Origin: Cryomorphaceae bacterium
GTDB taxonomy: Bacteria; Bacteroidota; Bacteroidia; Flavobacteriales; Schleiferiaceae
Assembly: GCA_007116495.1 (NCBI GenBank)
Contig: SKIJ01000147.1
Coordinates: 1 to 36,305 of the forward strand
DNA: 36,305 bases
Direction of reading: 5' to 3'
In this document: positions 16,681-26,125 of the stretch, one piece after another
Position numbering within the stretch: the stretch's first letter is position 1
Layout of the letters: each line of letters opens with the position of its first letter
Notes under the pieces: model-generated
What the model saw: the letters and a program-made list of their open reading frames with translations, nothing else
The model's database searches: none
Told to the model about the DNA's origin: nothing
Translations under genes and position numbers: made by a program

Positions 16681-19633
16681 GATGATGGATTTCGTCTAAG
16701 GTGTCGCAGTGGTATTCGTTGTTGACCTCTGATTCAGGTTGGGCGAGCTTGGCGCCATTACCGGCTGCTTTACGGGCTTTATTGATGAGTCTACTGCGCT
16801 CTGCCCGCATAGCAGCTACTTCACTATCGTGTGCATCGCGATCAAAGTAAAGGATTCCGTCAACAAAGGTTTTTTCGGCCTTGGCGTAAATGGAAAGTGG
16901 GTGGTTGTTCCAGAGTACTACGTCGGCATCGTATCCTTTTTGTATGCGTCCCATGCGGTGGTCGAGGTGCAGCATTTTCGCCGGATTAAACGTCACCATT
17001 TTTAGGGCTTCCACTTCATCGTTGCCCCCATAGCGTAGAACTTTCCCGGCTTCCTGATTTAGGCGACGCCCCATTTCGGCGTCATCGGAGTTGATGGCGG
17101 TGGTTACGCCGGCTTGCGCCATCGCCGCTGCATTGAAGGGGATGGCCTCATTCACCTCCATCTTATAGGCCCACCAGTCGGAAAAGGTGCTGCCTGCCGC
17201 TCCGTGCGTTTTCATTTTATCTGCCAACTTGTACCCTTCCAACACGTGCGTAAATGTGTTCACTTTAAAACGCATGCTGTCGGCAACGGTCATCAACATA
17301 TTGATTTCGGATTGTATGTAAGAATGACAGCTGATGTGGCGGTCGCTGCGTAGGATTTCCGCGAGTGCCTCGAGTTCAAGGTCGACGCGTTTGTTTTTGT
17401 CGCTGTTTTGTGCGTAGGCTTGTGCGCGGTGAAAGTGTTCGTACAGTATTTGCTCAACGCCCATGCGGCTTTGGGGGTAGCGAACCTTCATGCGGTCGCC
17501 CCAGTTTGATTGCTTAACATTTTCTCCTAAGGCGAATTTGATGAATTCGGGTGCGTCATTAATCTTCATGGCTTCGGCAGAAGCTCCCCACCGGAGTTTG
17601 ACAATGGCCGATTGCCCTCCGATGGTATTGGCAGAGCCATGGAGCAGTTGGGATGCCGTTGTACCTCCGGAGAGTTGCCGGTAGATGTTGATATCTTCCG
17701 GGTTGATGACATCACCGATGCGCACCTCCGAGCTGATGGATGAGCCGGCTTCGTTAACTCCTCGCGAAATGGCAATATGACTGTGTTCGTCGATCATCCC
17801 GGGCGTAAGGTGTTTGTCGGTGCCGTCGATAACGATGCTGTTGTTTGGCGCTTTTAATGTGCTGCCAACGGCTTTAATGCGTCCTTTTTCTATGATGACG
17901 TCGCAGCCTTCGCACACGGGATTGTCGTCTTGTAATGTCCAAATCGTAGCATTTTGAACGAGGTAAGTTGCAGGTTCGCGACTTTTAGAGGTTCCAAAGG
18001 CTTGAAATGGCTTCCACAATGCACTGCGGTAGTCAAAATCATCGCTTAAGTGGGTGGCTGAATCAACGGTTTCTGCGGTGTCTGCCGCGTGTAATGTAAG
18101 GTTGATTGGCGTCAGTGCCGTGCCTTGTTCCGGTTTCCATATGGTGGCGTTCTCAAGCCTGTTTGAGCCTGTTGCGGTAGATTGAATCACTACGTGCTCA
18201 TCGTCGAGACGATATTGTATGCTTATGCGGTTGTTGTTGCGGTTGTATTTTCCATGTATCACAACACTGTCGAGCGTTACGTAGGTGAATGTATTTTTCG
18301 TTTTAAGACGGAGGGTGTCGCGTTGATTGACGAGATAGTGTCCGTCTATTTTGAATTCACCGGGGTCGCTAATGCGATGTCGCACGCCCAATACCCAATG
18401 TTCGTAGATTTGATTTTTTGCTGCAGATAGACTGTCTTTGCAAACAAAGAAATTAGCCAACATGCCTGTTTTAAGTTTGCCTAGTTCAGAATTCACGCCA
18501 ATGAGTTCCGCCGGAGTAGAGGTCAATGATGCCAGTAATACATCGTTGGATACTCCGGTTTTTCGGATGCTGTGAAGGGCTTCAAATGGTTTATCTGTAG
18601 AGGCAGCCGATAGGGCAAACGGCACCTTGTGGTCGTGTAAAATGCGCGCATTGTATGGGGCGAGCTCCCAGTGCTTGAGGTCGCGAAGCCCCACTTCACG
18701 CGCCATAAAGGGGTCGCTTATGTCCGGCACATCCGGAAAGTTCATGGGCAACACAAACACGCCCTTGGTGCCAGCAATGTCATCAATGCGTTGGTATTCG
18801 TCACCTTTGCCTAAAACGATGTATTGTTCGTTGAACTCGTCGCCAATTTTCAGCGCTCTCAGGGCCGATAGCTTGTCTTGAACAACAAAAAAGGCAGGTA
18901 GAGATTGTTGGTTTTGCAGTGCTTCTAAATGAAGATGGCGTTCTTTGAGATCTTTTTGTTTTTCGTACCATTTTAGGTCGTAGTACGTTTGCCGCAAAAG
19001 AGCAATGGCCCCCATTTGTGAGCTGGGGTATTGCTGGGTACTACTTCCTTTTTCCAGCGAATAAAAACGGGCAGCTTTGTCGCGCAGTAAGGTGTACTGT
19101 TCGTCCATGTCTGCTAAGGCAACCAAACTGCCGGTTCCGCGTATTATGCCGTCTTGAAGGTGTGTCAGAACCACCCCTACGCCTTGTTTGCGGAGTGCTT
19201 TTGCGCGTTTTTCGTCGTTTTGGTAATGCGCTTCAGCTTGCTGGCTGGGGCGTATGGCTCGGTTCCATCCAAACGCGCTTTTGCCGTCTTGTCGCTCGTA
19301 TTCCGGAGTCGATTTTGGTTTTTTGTCGGAGGGCTTATCCAAACCATAATCGCTGTTGAGTTCAATGAATGACGGGTAGATGTATTTGCCATTCAAATCT
19401 ACCACCACCGCTTCTTTAGGTATGGTGATGTTGTTGCCGATGTCAATGACATGACCATGTTTAACCAACATGCTGTTTGCCTGCTTGCCAGCTTCGGGTA
19501 TGATGATAGCGTTGGTGATGGCGTAGGTGATTTCCCTTCGGTCGTCGCGGATGCCTTCTCGTTTGTAAAGCGATTGAGCAAAAGCACTCGCTGTTAGGGT
19601 AACACAAACGGCAGTTATGATAAGGGTACGCAT
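16670..19633 (-). CDS. two-domain secreted amidohydrolase
   Basis: A 987-aa protein with a signal peptide (about 1-20, ending ASAFAQ) and two tandem amidohydrolase-like halves. In the first half the metal-motif strand reads KYIYPSFIELNSDYGLD, without HxH. In the second half it reads HLTPGMIDEHSHIAISRG, with HSH intact; later ligand positions are visible in ISCHSYIQSEI and FTHVLEGY, and an Asp in AINSDDAEMG. So one catalytic and one degenerate domain are fused. The tail is His-rich (DEIHHHEK). I start at ATG 19631-19633 because the frame up to 19717 lacks a signal peptide at its beginning and would cross the divergent recN promoter. Substrate unknown; the family hydrolyses amide or cyclic C-N bonds. 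Confidence 0.86.
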   Translation of the reverse strand: MRTLIITAVCVTLTASAFAQSLYKREGIRDDRREITYAITNAIIIPEAGKQANSMLVKHGHVIDIGNNITIPKEAVVVDLNGKYIYPSFIELNSDYGLDKPSDKKPKSTPEYERQDGKSAFGWNRAIRPSQQAEAHYQNDEKRAKALRKQGVGVVLTHLQDGIIRGTGSLVALADMDEQYTLLRDKAARFYSLEKGSSTQQYPSSQMGAIALLRQTYYDLKWYEKQKDLKERHLHLEALQNQQSLPAFFVVQDKLSALRALKIGDEFNEQYIVLGKGDEYQRIDDIAGTKGVFVLPMNFPDVPDISDPFMAREVGLRDLKHWELAPYNARILHDHKVPFALSAASTDKPFEALHSIRKTGVSNDVLLASLTSTPAELIGVNSELGKLKTGMLANFFVCKDSLSAAKNQIYEHWVLGVRHRISDPGEFKIDGHYLVNQRDTLRLKTKNTFTYVTLDSVVIHGKYNRNNNRISIQYRLDDEHVVIQSTATGSNRLENATIWKPEQGTALTPINLTLHAADTAETVDSATHLSDDFDYRSALWKPFQAFGTSKSREPATYLVQNATIWTLQDDNPVCEGCDVIIEKGRIKAVGSTLKAPNNSIVIDGTDKHLTPGMIDEHSHIAISRGVNEAGSSISSEVRIGDVINPEDINIYRQLSGGTTASQLLHGSANTIGGQSAIVKLRWGASAEAMKINDAPEFIKFALGENVKQSNWGDRMKVRYPQSRMGVEQILYEHFHRAQAYAQNSDKNKRVDLELEALAEILRSDRHISCHSYIQSEINMLMTVADSMRFKVNTFTHVLEGYKLADKMKTHGAAGSTFSDWWAYKMEVNEAIPFNAAAMAQAGVTTAINSDDAEMGRRLNQEAGKVLRYGGNDEVEALKMVTFNPAKMLHLDHRMGRIQKGYDADVVLWNNHPLSIYAKAEKTFVDGILYFDRDAHDSEVAAMRAERSRLINKARKAAGNGAKLAQPESEVNNEYHCDTLDEIHHHEK

Positions 19634-19693
19634 TGCTGTAAAAATTTTGGTAAAAATAAAACCACGGTGCCAAGTAACAAGTTTCATGTTACA

Positions 19694-19701
19694 TACATTT
19701 G
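19694..19701 (+). promoter_or_regulatory. possible -7 box of recN
   Basis: TACATTTG fits TAnnTTTG but ends only 5 bases before the ATG, so a transcript starting 6-7 bases on would be leaderless or nearly so. No -33 box is seen at the right distance. Confidence 0.3.
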
Positions 19702-19706
19702 TGCCT

Positions 19707-21350
19707 ATGTTATTCAAACTCGATATTCAAAACTTTGCGTTGATTGAGCGATTAGAGCTCGATTGGAAAGACAAACTTACAGTGATAACCGGAGAAACCG
19801 GTTCGGGGAAGTCCATTATGCTTGGTGCATTGGGGTTGATTCTCGGACAGCGCGCAGACCTTCAGGCTGTAAAGGATGCCGGTAAAAAGTGCGTCGTTGA
19901 AGGCCACTTCAAATTGGCAGAAAACGCATTTTTGAGTGTCTTTGAGAAAATTGACCACGATTTTGATGCGCACACGATTTTGCGTCGTGAGATTTTGCCC
20001 GGCGGAAAATCTCGTGCGTTCATCAACGATGTGCCGGCCACCCTCGAACAATTGCGTTTCTTGGGTGCTCAGTTGATCGACATCCACTCTCAACACGATA
20101 CTCGGCTGCTTACCAGCACGTCGTATCAGTTAACTCTTATTGATTTATACGGTAAGCATAAAGCACAATTAGATGCATGTGCAAACGCCGTGAAACATTG
20201 GCATGATTGCAAACGACAGTTGGATGCTATGCGAGAGGAGTATGGGGGGGCTGAAGACCGCGATTATCTCGCCTTTTTGCTCCAAGAACTGGAAGAACTT
20301 CAGCCCAAACAAGGTGAGCTAGAAGCCTTGGAAGCTGAGTGGCGCTCTTTGGATGCCGCAGCGGAAATCAAATCGGCTGCGGGAAATTTATCGGATTTGT
20401 TGGATAATGACGACGTGGGTATGTTGGAGCAAATGCGGCGTGTGATTACGGAGTTGTCCACGCTTTCTGAAGTAAGCGCATCTATGCGAGAACTGCACGA
20501 TCGCTCACAATCAGCATACATAGAATTAAAAGATATAGCAGCCGAGGCTTACCGCTACGCCGACGCCACAGAACACGACCCTGCACGTTTGTTGGAGGTG
20601 GAAACCCGCATGAATCGCATCAATCAGTTGGCTCAAAAACACCAATGTTCTGCCGAGGAATTGCCGGAAAAGTGGGAGGCGTTGGCAGACAAATTAAGCG
20701 GCATTGACGCGTTTGCCGATAGAGAAGAAGCTGCCGTAAAAGCGGTTGATGAAGCATACCGCCACGCTTGCAAGCAAGCTGAAACTCTGCGAAAAGCGCG
20801 ACTGAAGACCATACCTAATCTTGAAAAAGCAATCAATAACGTGTTGACGGAACTCAATTTTTCGGGGGCAACGTTCGCCATTGGTCTAGAGGAGAAAGAA
20901 ATAACGGCCGATGGCATTGACAAGCCCTCGTTGTTGTTTTCTGCCAACAAAGGTCACCAGCCACGACCGTTGGAGAAAGTGGCGTCCGGTGGTGAATTGT
21001 CCCGTATTATGTTGGCACTTAAAGCATCTTTAGCAGACACGCAGGGACTCCCAACACTGATATTCGATGAAATAGACACCGGAATCAGTGGGCAAACAGC
21101 AGCACGCGTTGCTACACTTTTACGCGATATGAGCGCCAATGTTCAATTGGTGGCCATCACGCATTTGCCACAAATTGCCGCTGCGGGCCATCAGCATTTT
21201 CGCGTAGAAAAAGATCAGCAAATGGGTAAAACCCATACACGTGTTCGCGTGCTGTCTAAGGCAGACCGCACCGAAGAAATTGCGCGTATGCTCAGTGGAG
21301 ACAAGGTTACGGACGTTTCGAGAAAAGCGGCAAATGAGTTGCTGGCTTAA
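19707..21350 (+). CDS. recN: DNA repair protein RecN
   Basis: SMC-like ATPase acting in recombinational repair of double-strand breaks, 547 aa, the usual length. The N-terminal ABC half begins LFKLDIQNFALIERLELDW and carries Walker A GETGSGKS (about 31-38) and the family's QLIDIHSQHD. A coiled-coil middle (about 150-360) follows, and the C-terminal half has the signature VASGGELSRIMLALK and Walker B TLIFDEIDTGISG, then AITHLPQIAAAGHQHF. I start at ATG 19707-19709, as the family begins at MLFKLDI; 29 upstream codons in frame do not resemble RecN. It is divergent from the amidohydrolase with 73 bp between the starts. Confidence 0.96.
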   Translation: MLFKLDIQNFALIERLELDWKDKLTVITGETGSGKSIMLGALGLILGQRADLQAVKDAGKKCVVEGHFKLAENAFLSVFEKIDHDFDAHTILRREILPGGKSRAFINDVPATLEQLRFLGAQLIDIHSQHDTRLLTSTSYQLTLIDLYGKHKAQLDACANAVKHWHDCKRQLDAMREEYGGAEDRDYLAFLLQELEELQPKQGELEALEAEWRSLDAAAEIKSAAGNLSDLLDNDDVGMLEQMRRVITELSTLSEVSASMRELHDRSQSAYIELKDIAAEAYRYADATEHDPARLLEVETRMNRINQLAQKHQCSAEELPEKWEALADKLSGIDAFADREEAAVKAVDEAYRHACKQAETLRKARLKTIPNLEKAINNVLTELNFSGATFAIGLEEKEITADGIDKPSLLFSANKGHQPRPLEKVASGGELSRIMLALKASLADTQGLPTLIFDEIDTGISGQTAARVATLLRDMSANVQLVAITHLPQIAAAGHQHFRVEKDQQMGKTHTRVRVLSKADRTEEIARMLSGDKVTDVSRKAANELLA

Positions 21351-21390
21351 TGCACTTCGATCATTGATGTCGCTTAAGTAAGTGAAAATC

Positions 21391-21741
21391 CTATAATTCG
21401 TCAAAGTCCGGTCCGGAGAAATCGGTGGCCGGCTCGGCACGCTGAAAGTTTGGGTCGTGACGATCAGAAATAACTTCTTCACCTTTTTCGTTGATGATGA
21501 AATCGGTGGCGTCTTTTAGCATGTCGATGAACCCTTGAAAATCTTCTTTGTAGAGATATATTTTGTGTTTTTTGAAATAAGGTTCACCGTTGTCGTTGAA
21601 AAACTTCTTGCTCTCGGTTATCGTGAGGTAGTAGTCGTCGGCACGGGTAGATCGAACGTCAAAAAAATAGGTGCGTCGTCCGGCGCGGAGTACATTCGCG
21701 TAAATCTCATCCTGGCCATTGTTGTTGTCAAAATCACTCAT
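21391..21741 (-). CDS. PUR-family nucleic-acid-binding protein (DUF3276)
   Basis: A 116-aa protein of the DUF3276/PUR group, small single-stranded nucleic-acid-binding proteins related to eukaryotic Pur-alpha and Borrelia BpuR. Key features are IYANVLRAGRRTYFFDVR, then DDYYLTITESKKFF and KHKIYLYKEDFQGFIDML, which give the beta-beta-beta-alpha PUR fold. The N-terminus is Asn/Asp-rich (MSDFDNNNG) and the C-terminus acidic. I start at ATG 21739-21741: a consensus promoter at 21777-21807 lies inside the longer open frame and excludes a start at 21801. Convergent with recN, 40 bp apart, with no clear terminator. Confidence 0.87.
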   Translation of the reverse strand: MSDFDNNNGQDEIYANVLRAGRRTYFFDVRSTRADDYYLTITESKKFFNDNGEPYFKKHKIYLYKEDFQGFIDMLKDATDFIINEKGEEVISDRHDPNFQRAEPATDFSGPDFDEL

Positions 21742-21776
21742 TGTTCGCAAATAGTTGGTTGATTCAATTGGTCTCG

Positions 21777-21807
21777 CAAAAGTATATCTTTTACATTCCA
21801 CCGCAAA
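21777..21807 (-). promoter_or_regulatory. promoter of the PUR-family gene
   Basis: On the minus strand TTTG (21807-21804), 19 bases, TACTTTTG (21784-21777) fits the Bacteroidota consensus. The ATG at 21741 is 35 bases past the -7 box. Confidence 0.72.
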
Positions 21808-21860
21808 ATATATTTATCTCGGTCATTTTAAGTGCCCAGGCAAAAACCTTTAATTTTTCT

Positions 21861-21917
21861 TTAACGGAAACTTACGGAACAATAATCGTTTCCGCGGGTC
21901 TTATGTACATATTTTTG
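21861..21917 (+). promoter_or_regulatory. TonB receptor promoter with the same operator as tetR
   Basis: The element 21861-21894 reads TTAACGGAAACT T ACGGAACAA TAA TCGTTTCCG, with 7-bp arms CGGAAAC and GTTTCCG. It is followed by 15 bases and the -7 box TATTTTTG (21910-21917); the ATG comes 24 bases after. The tetR promoter has the same element, -7 box and both spacings. Confidence 0.7.
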
Positions 21918-21941
21918 CCACACTTTTCACATCACACACTC

Positions 21942-24317
21942 ATGCGATTACTACCTCATATTTTCCTGATGTTTTTCCCATTGCTGATTACAGCTCAAAA
22001 GGTCGTTATCAGCGGAGAAATCACCGATGCTGCCAACGGCGAATCGCTTATTGGTGTTAATGTTTACGCAGAAGGAACCCAGATGGGGACTGCGTCCAAT
22101 GCGTATGGGTTTTATTCTTTGCGATTGGATCCGGGTGAATACACCATTATTTATCAATATTTGGGGTATGATGTGCAACGCAAAAAGGTCAACATTAAAA
22201 AGGACTTAGAGATTGACGTGGTGCTCAAGGAAGAGGGACAAGCACTCGATGCCGTTGAGGTTACCACAAGAGGCGTTGATGCCAATGTAAAAAGTGTGGA
22301 AATGAGCGTTACGGAGGTGACCACTAAAGAGATTGAAAAAGTACCGCAGCTGCTCGGCGAGGTGGATGTTATTCGTACGCTTACCCTGCTTCCGGGTGTG
22401 TCAACGGTGGGAGAAGGGGCAAATGGATTCAATGTACGAGGAGGTAATGTTGATCAAAACCTGATTTTGTTAGATGGTGCTCCGGTATTTAATTCATCCC
22501 ATTTGTTCGGTTTTTTCTCGGTGTTTAATGCTGATGCCGTACAGTCGTTTAAATTATACAAGGGTGGCATTCCTGCATTTTACGGTGGTCGATTGTCTTC
22601 GGTGCTCGATGTGCGACAACGCGAGGGAAACAGCAAGCGGTTCAGTGGTCAAGGAGGATTGGGGCTTTTGTCCAGCAGGTTAACGCTCGAGGGCCCAATC
22701 GTTAAGGATAAGTTGAGTTTTTTGGTATCCGGTCGTCGTTCGTACGGCGATGTGTTTACGGCGTTTTCTCCCGACGAAGCGATTAATTCCAGTATTCTTT
22801 ATTTTTACGATTTTAACACAAAAATCAATTACCGCATCAACAAAAAACACCGCGTATACCTTTCGGGCTATTTTGGTCGTGACGCTTTGGGAATTCGCGA
22901 TTTCGTGAACTTTAATTGGGGAAACGCCACCGCTACAGTACGATGGAATTGGACCATCAACAATCGTATGTTTAGTAATCTAACGGCGGTTTACAGCGAT
23001 TACGATTACACCATTGGATCGGGTGATACCGATAATCCAGATGACGGAGGATTTGGGTTTACATTGGATTCACGCTTGCGCAACTATAAACTTGAACAAA
23101 AATTTACTTGGTTTGCCTCATCTGATTATCAATTGGACTTCGGATACGATGCAACGTTTTACGATATTTTGCCGGGGCGATCAACCTTCAACGACGGAAG
23201 CAGTGTGACGCAGACCACGTTGCAAAGCGAATACGGACTAGAGCCATCGCTGTTTGTGAGCGCGGAGCAGAAAGTCAATGCCAATCTCACTCTACAGTAC
23301 GGCATTCGCTACAGTTCGTTCTATAATTTTGGTCCTCGTACGATTCAGTTGTACGACGGTATTCCTTCAGATGAGAATGTTATTGGAGTAGAGGAGTTTG
23401 CAAGAGGAGAAGTTGTGCAGTCGTATACGGGGCTTCAAGGTATTGAACCACGCTTCAGTGCTAATTACTCCATCGACGATTACCAATCGGTAAAAGCCAG
23501 CTTTAACCGAACACGCCAGTACATCCAATTGGTTTCCAATACAACATCGCCTACTCCGGTCGATATTTGGCGACCTGCCGGCCGCTACATTGAACCGGCA
23601 ACCGCCAACCAAGTTGCTGGAGGATACTTCCGCAACTTCAACGATAACACTTGGGAGTTTTCGGCTGAATTATTCTATAAGTATTTTTATGACATTATTG
23701 ACTACCGCGATGGTGCAGAATTATTCGTGAATGATAACATTGAAACAGCATTGCTCTCCGGGGAAGCGCGTGCATACGGGATGGAATTGCTTATTCGCAA
23801 GCAGAGAGGTAAATTACAAGGATGGATCGGATATACGCAATCCAGAGCTGAGCTAATTGTACGTGGTGATGATCCTTTCACCAGCATCAGTAACGGTGAG
23901 TGGTATCCATCAAATTGGGATCGTTTGCACGATTTATCGGTGGTGGTTTCTTACGAAATATCCGAAAAATGGGACGTTGGAGGTAGCTTTATATACCAAA
24001 CCGGACGCCCGGTAACGTTCCCCGTAGGGCGTGCCGAAGTTGAAGGTTTGGTGGTGCCGGTCAACTCAGAGCGAAACTCCAGTCGCATTCCCGATTTTCA
24101 CCGCTTAGATCTCAATGCCAATTACAATCCATCTGCTGGTAAAAATAAACGTTGGGAATCGTCGTGGTCGTTTGGTCTGTTTAACGTGTACGCTCGTCGA
24201 AATCCATTTTCTGTGTTTTTCCAAAACGACCCCCAAAATCCACAGGTCAATCAAGCCATACGCTTGGCTATTTTTGGAACCATTATCCCTTCTGTTACTT
24301 ACAACTTTAAATTTTAG
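21942..24317 (+). CDS. TonB-dependent outer membrane receptor with N-terminal carboxypeptidase-like domain
   Basis: Outer-membrane importer of 791 aa. A signal peptide (about 1-19, ending LLITAQ) leads into a CarboxypepD_reg-like domain with GEITDAANGESLIGVNVY and GTASNAYGFYSLRL (about 20-105). The plug domain has GFNVRGGNVDQNLILLDGAPVFNSSHLFGFFS and KGGIPAFYGGRLSSVLDV, and the rest is a 22-strand-type barrel ending in an aromatic residue (YNFKF). I chose the ATG at 21942, which puts a signal peptide at the N-terminus and matches promoter spacing; 67 upstream in-frame codons cross the operator. No SusD gene follows; instead a DUF4249 lipoprotein starts 2 bases later, a common pairing in Bacteroidota. 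Ligand unknown. Confidence 0.92.
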   Translation: MRLLPHIFLMFFPLLITAQKVVISGEITDAANGESLIGVNVYAEGTQMGTASNAYGFYSLRLDPGEYTIIYQYLGYDVQRKKVNIKKDLEIDVVLKEEGQALDAVEVTTRGVDANVKSVEMSVTEVTTKEIEKVPQLLGEVDVIRTLTLLPGVSTVGEGANGFNVRGGNVDQNLILLDGAPVFNSSHLFGFFSVFNADAVQSFKLYKGGIPAFYGGRLSSVLDVRQREGNSKRFSGQGGLGLLSSRLTLEGPIVKDKLSFLVSGRRSYGDVFTAFSPDEAINSSILYFYDFNTKINYRINKKHRVYLSGYFGRDALGIRDFVNFNWGNATATVRWNWTINNRMFSNLTAVYSDYDYTIGSGDTDNPDDGGFGFTLDSRLRNYKLEQKFTWFASSDYQLDFGYDATFYDILPGRSTFNDGSSVTQTTLQSEYGLEPSLFVSAEQKVNANLTLQYGIRYSSFYNFGPRTIQLYDGIPSDENVIGVEEFARGEVVQSYTGLQGIEPRFSANYSIDDYQSVKASFNRTRQYIQLVSNTTSPTPVDIWRPAGRYIEPATANQVAGGYFRNFNDNTWEFSAELFYKYFYDIIDYRDGAELFVNDNIETALLSGEARAYGMELLIRKQRGKLQGWIGYTQSRAELIVRGDDPFTSISNGEWYPSNWDRLHDLSVVVSYEISEKWDVGGSFIYQTGRPVTFPVGRAEVEGLVVPVNSERNSSRIPDFHRLDLNANYNPSAGKNKRWESSWSFGLFNVYARRNPFSVFFQNDPQNPQVNQAIRLAIFGTIIPSVTYNFKF

Positions 24318-24319
24318 TC

Positions 24320-25165
24320 ATGCGAATCGTCAATCTACTTTTACCTGCGCTGTTGAGCGTTTTTCTTATCTCGTGTGAAGACCCCATAGATGTAGAACTT
24401 GAAGAGGGGCCTGTGCAATTGGTTGTGGATGGTGAGGTTACCACGATCATTCCGGTGCGGGTTCGTTTGTCTACCACAGCTGCGTACTTCAATACAGCTG
24501 CTACCCCGGTGGTGTCAAACGCCAGTGTTCGGTTGTTGGAAGATGGCAATACGGTAGATGTGTTGATTGAAAACGATACCGTGCCGGGACAGTACATAGG
24601 GAGCTATGTTGGAGAAGTGGGGAAAACATACCAAATAGAAATTGATATACCCGATGGAGAGGCCTTCGAGGCAAGTACTTGGAAAAGTCGGCCGGAAACA
24701 TTGCGGCCTATTTTTGAATTGGATAGTATTTACACGACGTTATTTCAGCAGCCACCGCTACCCTTTGGTAACTACTTAAACTTTCGCGTGCAATCTGATT
24801 TTGTGTTTCCGCAAAATACAGCCTATCGCATACGCCGAAAACTCAACGACAGTCTCTTTTTTCAGGACTTTTTATTTGCAAATACGCTCGAAGATTTGTT
24901 GAGCTTTCAGTTTCGCCCCGTTATAAATAGTTTGCTAGACTCGGGTGATGTTGTGGATTTACAGTTTAGTTCATTGTCTTTGCGCTACCGGGAGTTTCTC
25001 CAAGTGTTGGCCGAGCAAATCAATCCAGGAGGACTATTCGCTCCACCGCCAGCCCCCATTCGCGGAAACGTTCAAGAGCAGGGCGGAGACGAGCGCGTTG
25101 CTTTGGGGTATTTTAATGCTTCGGCCTTACTGCGCGTGCGGTATATTGAGACGGAAGATAGTTGA
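24320..25165 (+). CDS. DUF4249 lipoprotein, partner of the TonB receptor
   Basis: A 281-aa lipoprotein with a signal peptide ending in FLISC (Cys19), followed by EDPIDVELEEGPVQLVVDGEVTT, the start I associate with DUF4249 proteins. An Ig-like beta segment (about 40-105) with ASVRLLEDG and YIGSYVGEVGKTYQIEI follows. The C-terminal part has LSLRYREFLQVLAEQINPGG and NVQEQGGDERVALGYF, family-typical positions. It starts 2 bases after the receptor stop and will be co-transcribed. By analogy with SusD/SusC it may sit at the cell surface and help capture the receptor's ligand; the family's function is not established. Confidence 0.85.
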   Translation: MRIVNLLLPALLSVFLISCEDPIDVELEEGPVQLVVDGEVTTIIPVRVRLSTTAAYFNTAATPVVSNASVRLLEDGNTVDVLIENDTVPGQYIGSYVGEVGKTYQIEIDIPDGEAFEASTWKSRPETLRPIFELDSIYTTLFQQPPLPFGNYLNFRVQSDFVFPQNTAYRIRRKLNDSLFFQDFLFANTLEDLLSFQFRPVINSLLDSGDVVDLQFSSLSLRYREFLQVLAEQINPGGLFAPPPAPIRGNVQEQGGDERVALGYFNASALLRVRYIETEDS

Positions 25166-25209
25166 GCCGGGTCTATGTGGAGCGTCCCTTTAAAAATATT
25201 ACGATTGAC

Positions 25210-25797
25210 TTAGGATTTTACTTCTTCGTCTGATTCGGTACCATCCTCGTGTTTGGCTTCAACGATTTCTAAGGGAACGTCTTTTGTTTTGCTTCGCATT
25301 CTATAAGCTAAGAGAACCAAATAGCTACCAAGTAGTGCGCTGTATATTCCCAGAATAATGCTGTCAAACCGCTTCTCTTCTCCAAAAGGGTCAACGATGA
25401 TCAGTACGCCCAGCGCTGTAGAAACCATGCCATTGATTTGCAGCAGCCATTTTTGTTTTGAGGATTTTAGCGCCATATAAATCAAAACGAACCCTATTCC
25501 TACTGCCCATCCACCAACGATTAGTCTAAAAACCTTGACAACCTGATCGGTGTAAATGAGCACCAAAACGCCAAGAACTATGTCGATAACGGCTATAAGA
25601 ACGGAATAGATCCAAGGTTTATCTTTCTTTTTTCGTTGAATGCCGTAGTACAACGTGCCCCCTCCAAGAGCAATCATCGCTACGCCCCAAGATCTGAATA
25701 CCAATTGAGTGTCTTTGATGCCAAAAATAAATAGCGATAAAGCGACAAGGATGGCGCCGCGAAGTGCAAGCATCCACCAGTTTTTCTTTATTTCCAT
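25210..25797 (-). CDS. HdeD/DUF308-family membrane protein
   Basis: A 195-aa integral membrane protein with six hydrophobic segments arranged as three helical pairs, as in HdeD of E. coli. Typical features are GAILVALSLFIFGI near residue 14, VLIAVIDIVLGVLVLI, RLIVGGWAVGIGFVLIYMAL and NGMVSTALGVLIIVDPFG. The cytosolic C-terminus is acidic (DGTESDEEVKS). HdeD is linked to acid resistance in E. coli; here the role is unknown. The next minus-strand gene upstream is a small membrane protein 97 bp away, and no separate promoter is obvious, so they may share a transcript. Confidence 0.82.
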   Translation of the reverse strand: MEIKKNWWMLALRGAILVALSLFIFGIKDTQLVFRSWGVAMIALGGGTLYYGIQRKKKDKPWIYSVLIAVIDIVLGVLVLIYTDQVVKVFRLIVGGWAVGIGFVLIYMALKSSKQKWLLQINGMVSTALGVLIIVDPFGEEKRFDSIILGIYSALLGSYLVLLAYRMRSKTKDVPLEIVEAKHEDGTESDEEVKS

Positions 25798-25894
25798 AGT
25801 GTGGTTGTTTTGAGTTTGAGTCGTGAATTGATTTTTATTTTGCTGATGATTTTTTCTGAGGCTTCATTAGCGGGCTCAATTTTCGGTATACCAC

Positions 25895-26125
25895 CTATTT
25901 GTTTTTTTTGTCTTTGTTCTTGCGTTCTTCCTCGCGCTCTTTGCGCTTATTTTTCGACCAATTGATATAGAAAATCGTAAGTAGTATGGGGAAAATAATG
26001 TAAAGGATGATGTTCCAAGGATTGCTGAAGTCAACTTTTTCGCTGTCTAATTTAACTAAATCCTGACTTTGAGCTGTCATTGCAAAAGCTAAGAAAGTAA
26101 ACAATAAGGTTATGTGTTTGCGCAT
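25895..26125 (-). CDS. small signal-peptide membrane protein of unknown function
   Basis: A 76-aa protein I cannot assign to a family. A cleavable signal peptide (MRKHITLLFTFLAFAMTAQSQ) is followed by about 15 polar residues, one transmembrane segment (IILYIIFPILLTIFYINW) and a highly charged C-terminal tail of about 22 residues, mostly Lys, Arg and Glu. With the signal peptide removed it would be a single-span protein with its charged tail in the cytosol. I start at ATG 26123-26125; the frame up to 26167 overlaps the predicted -7 box (26157-26164, TATGTTTG on the minus strand). Downstream is the HdeD-like gene. Confidence 0.65.
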   Translation of the reverse strand: MRKHITLLFTFLAFAMTAQSQDLVKLDSEKVDFSNPWNIILYIIFPILLTIFYINWSKNKRKEREEERKNKDKKNK

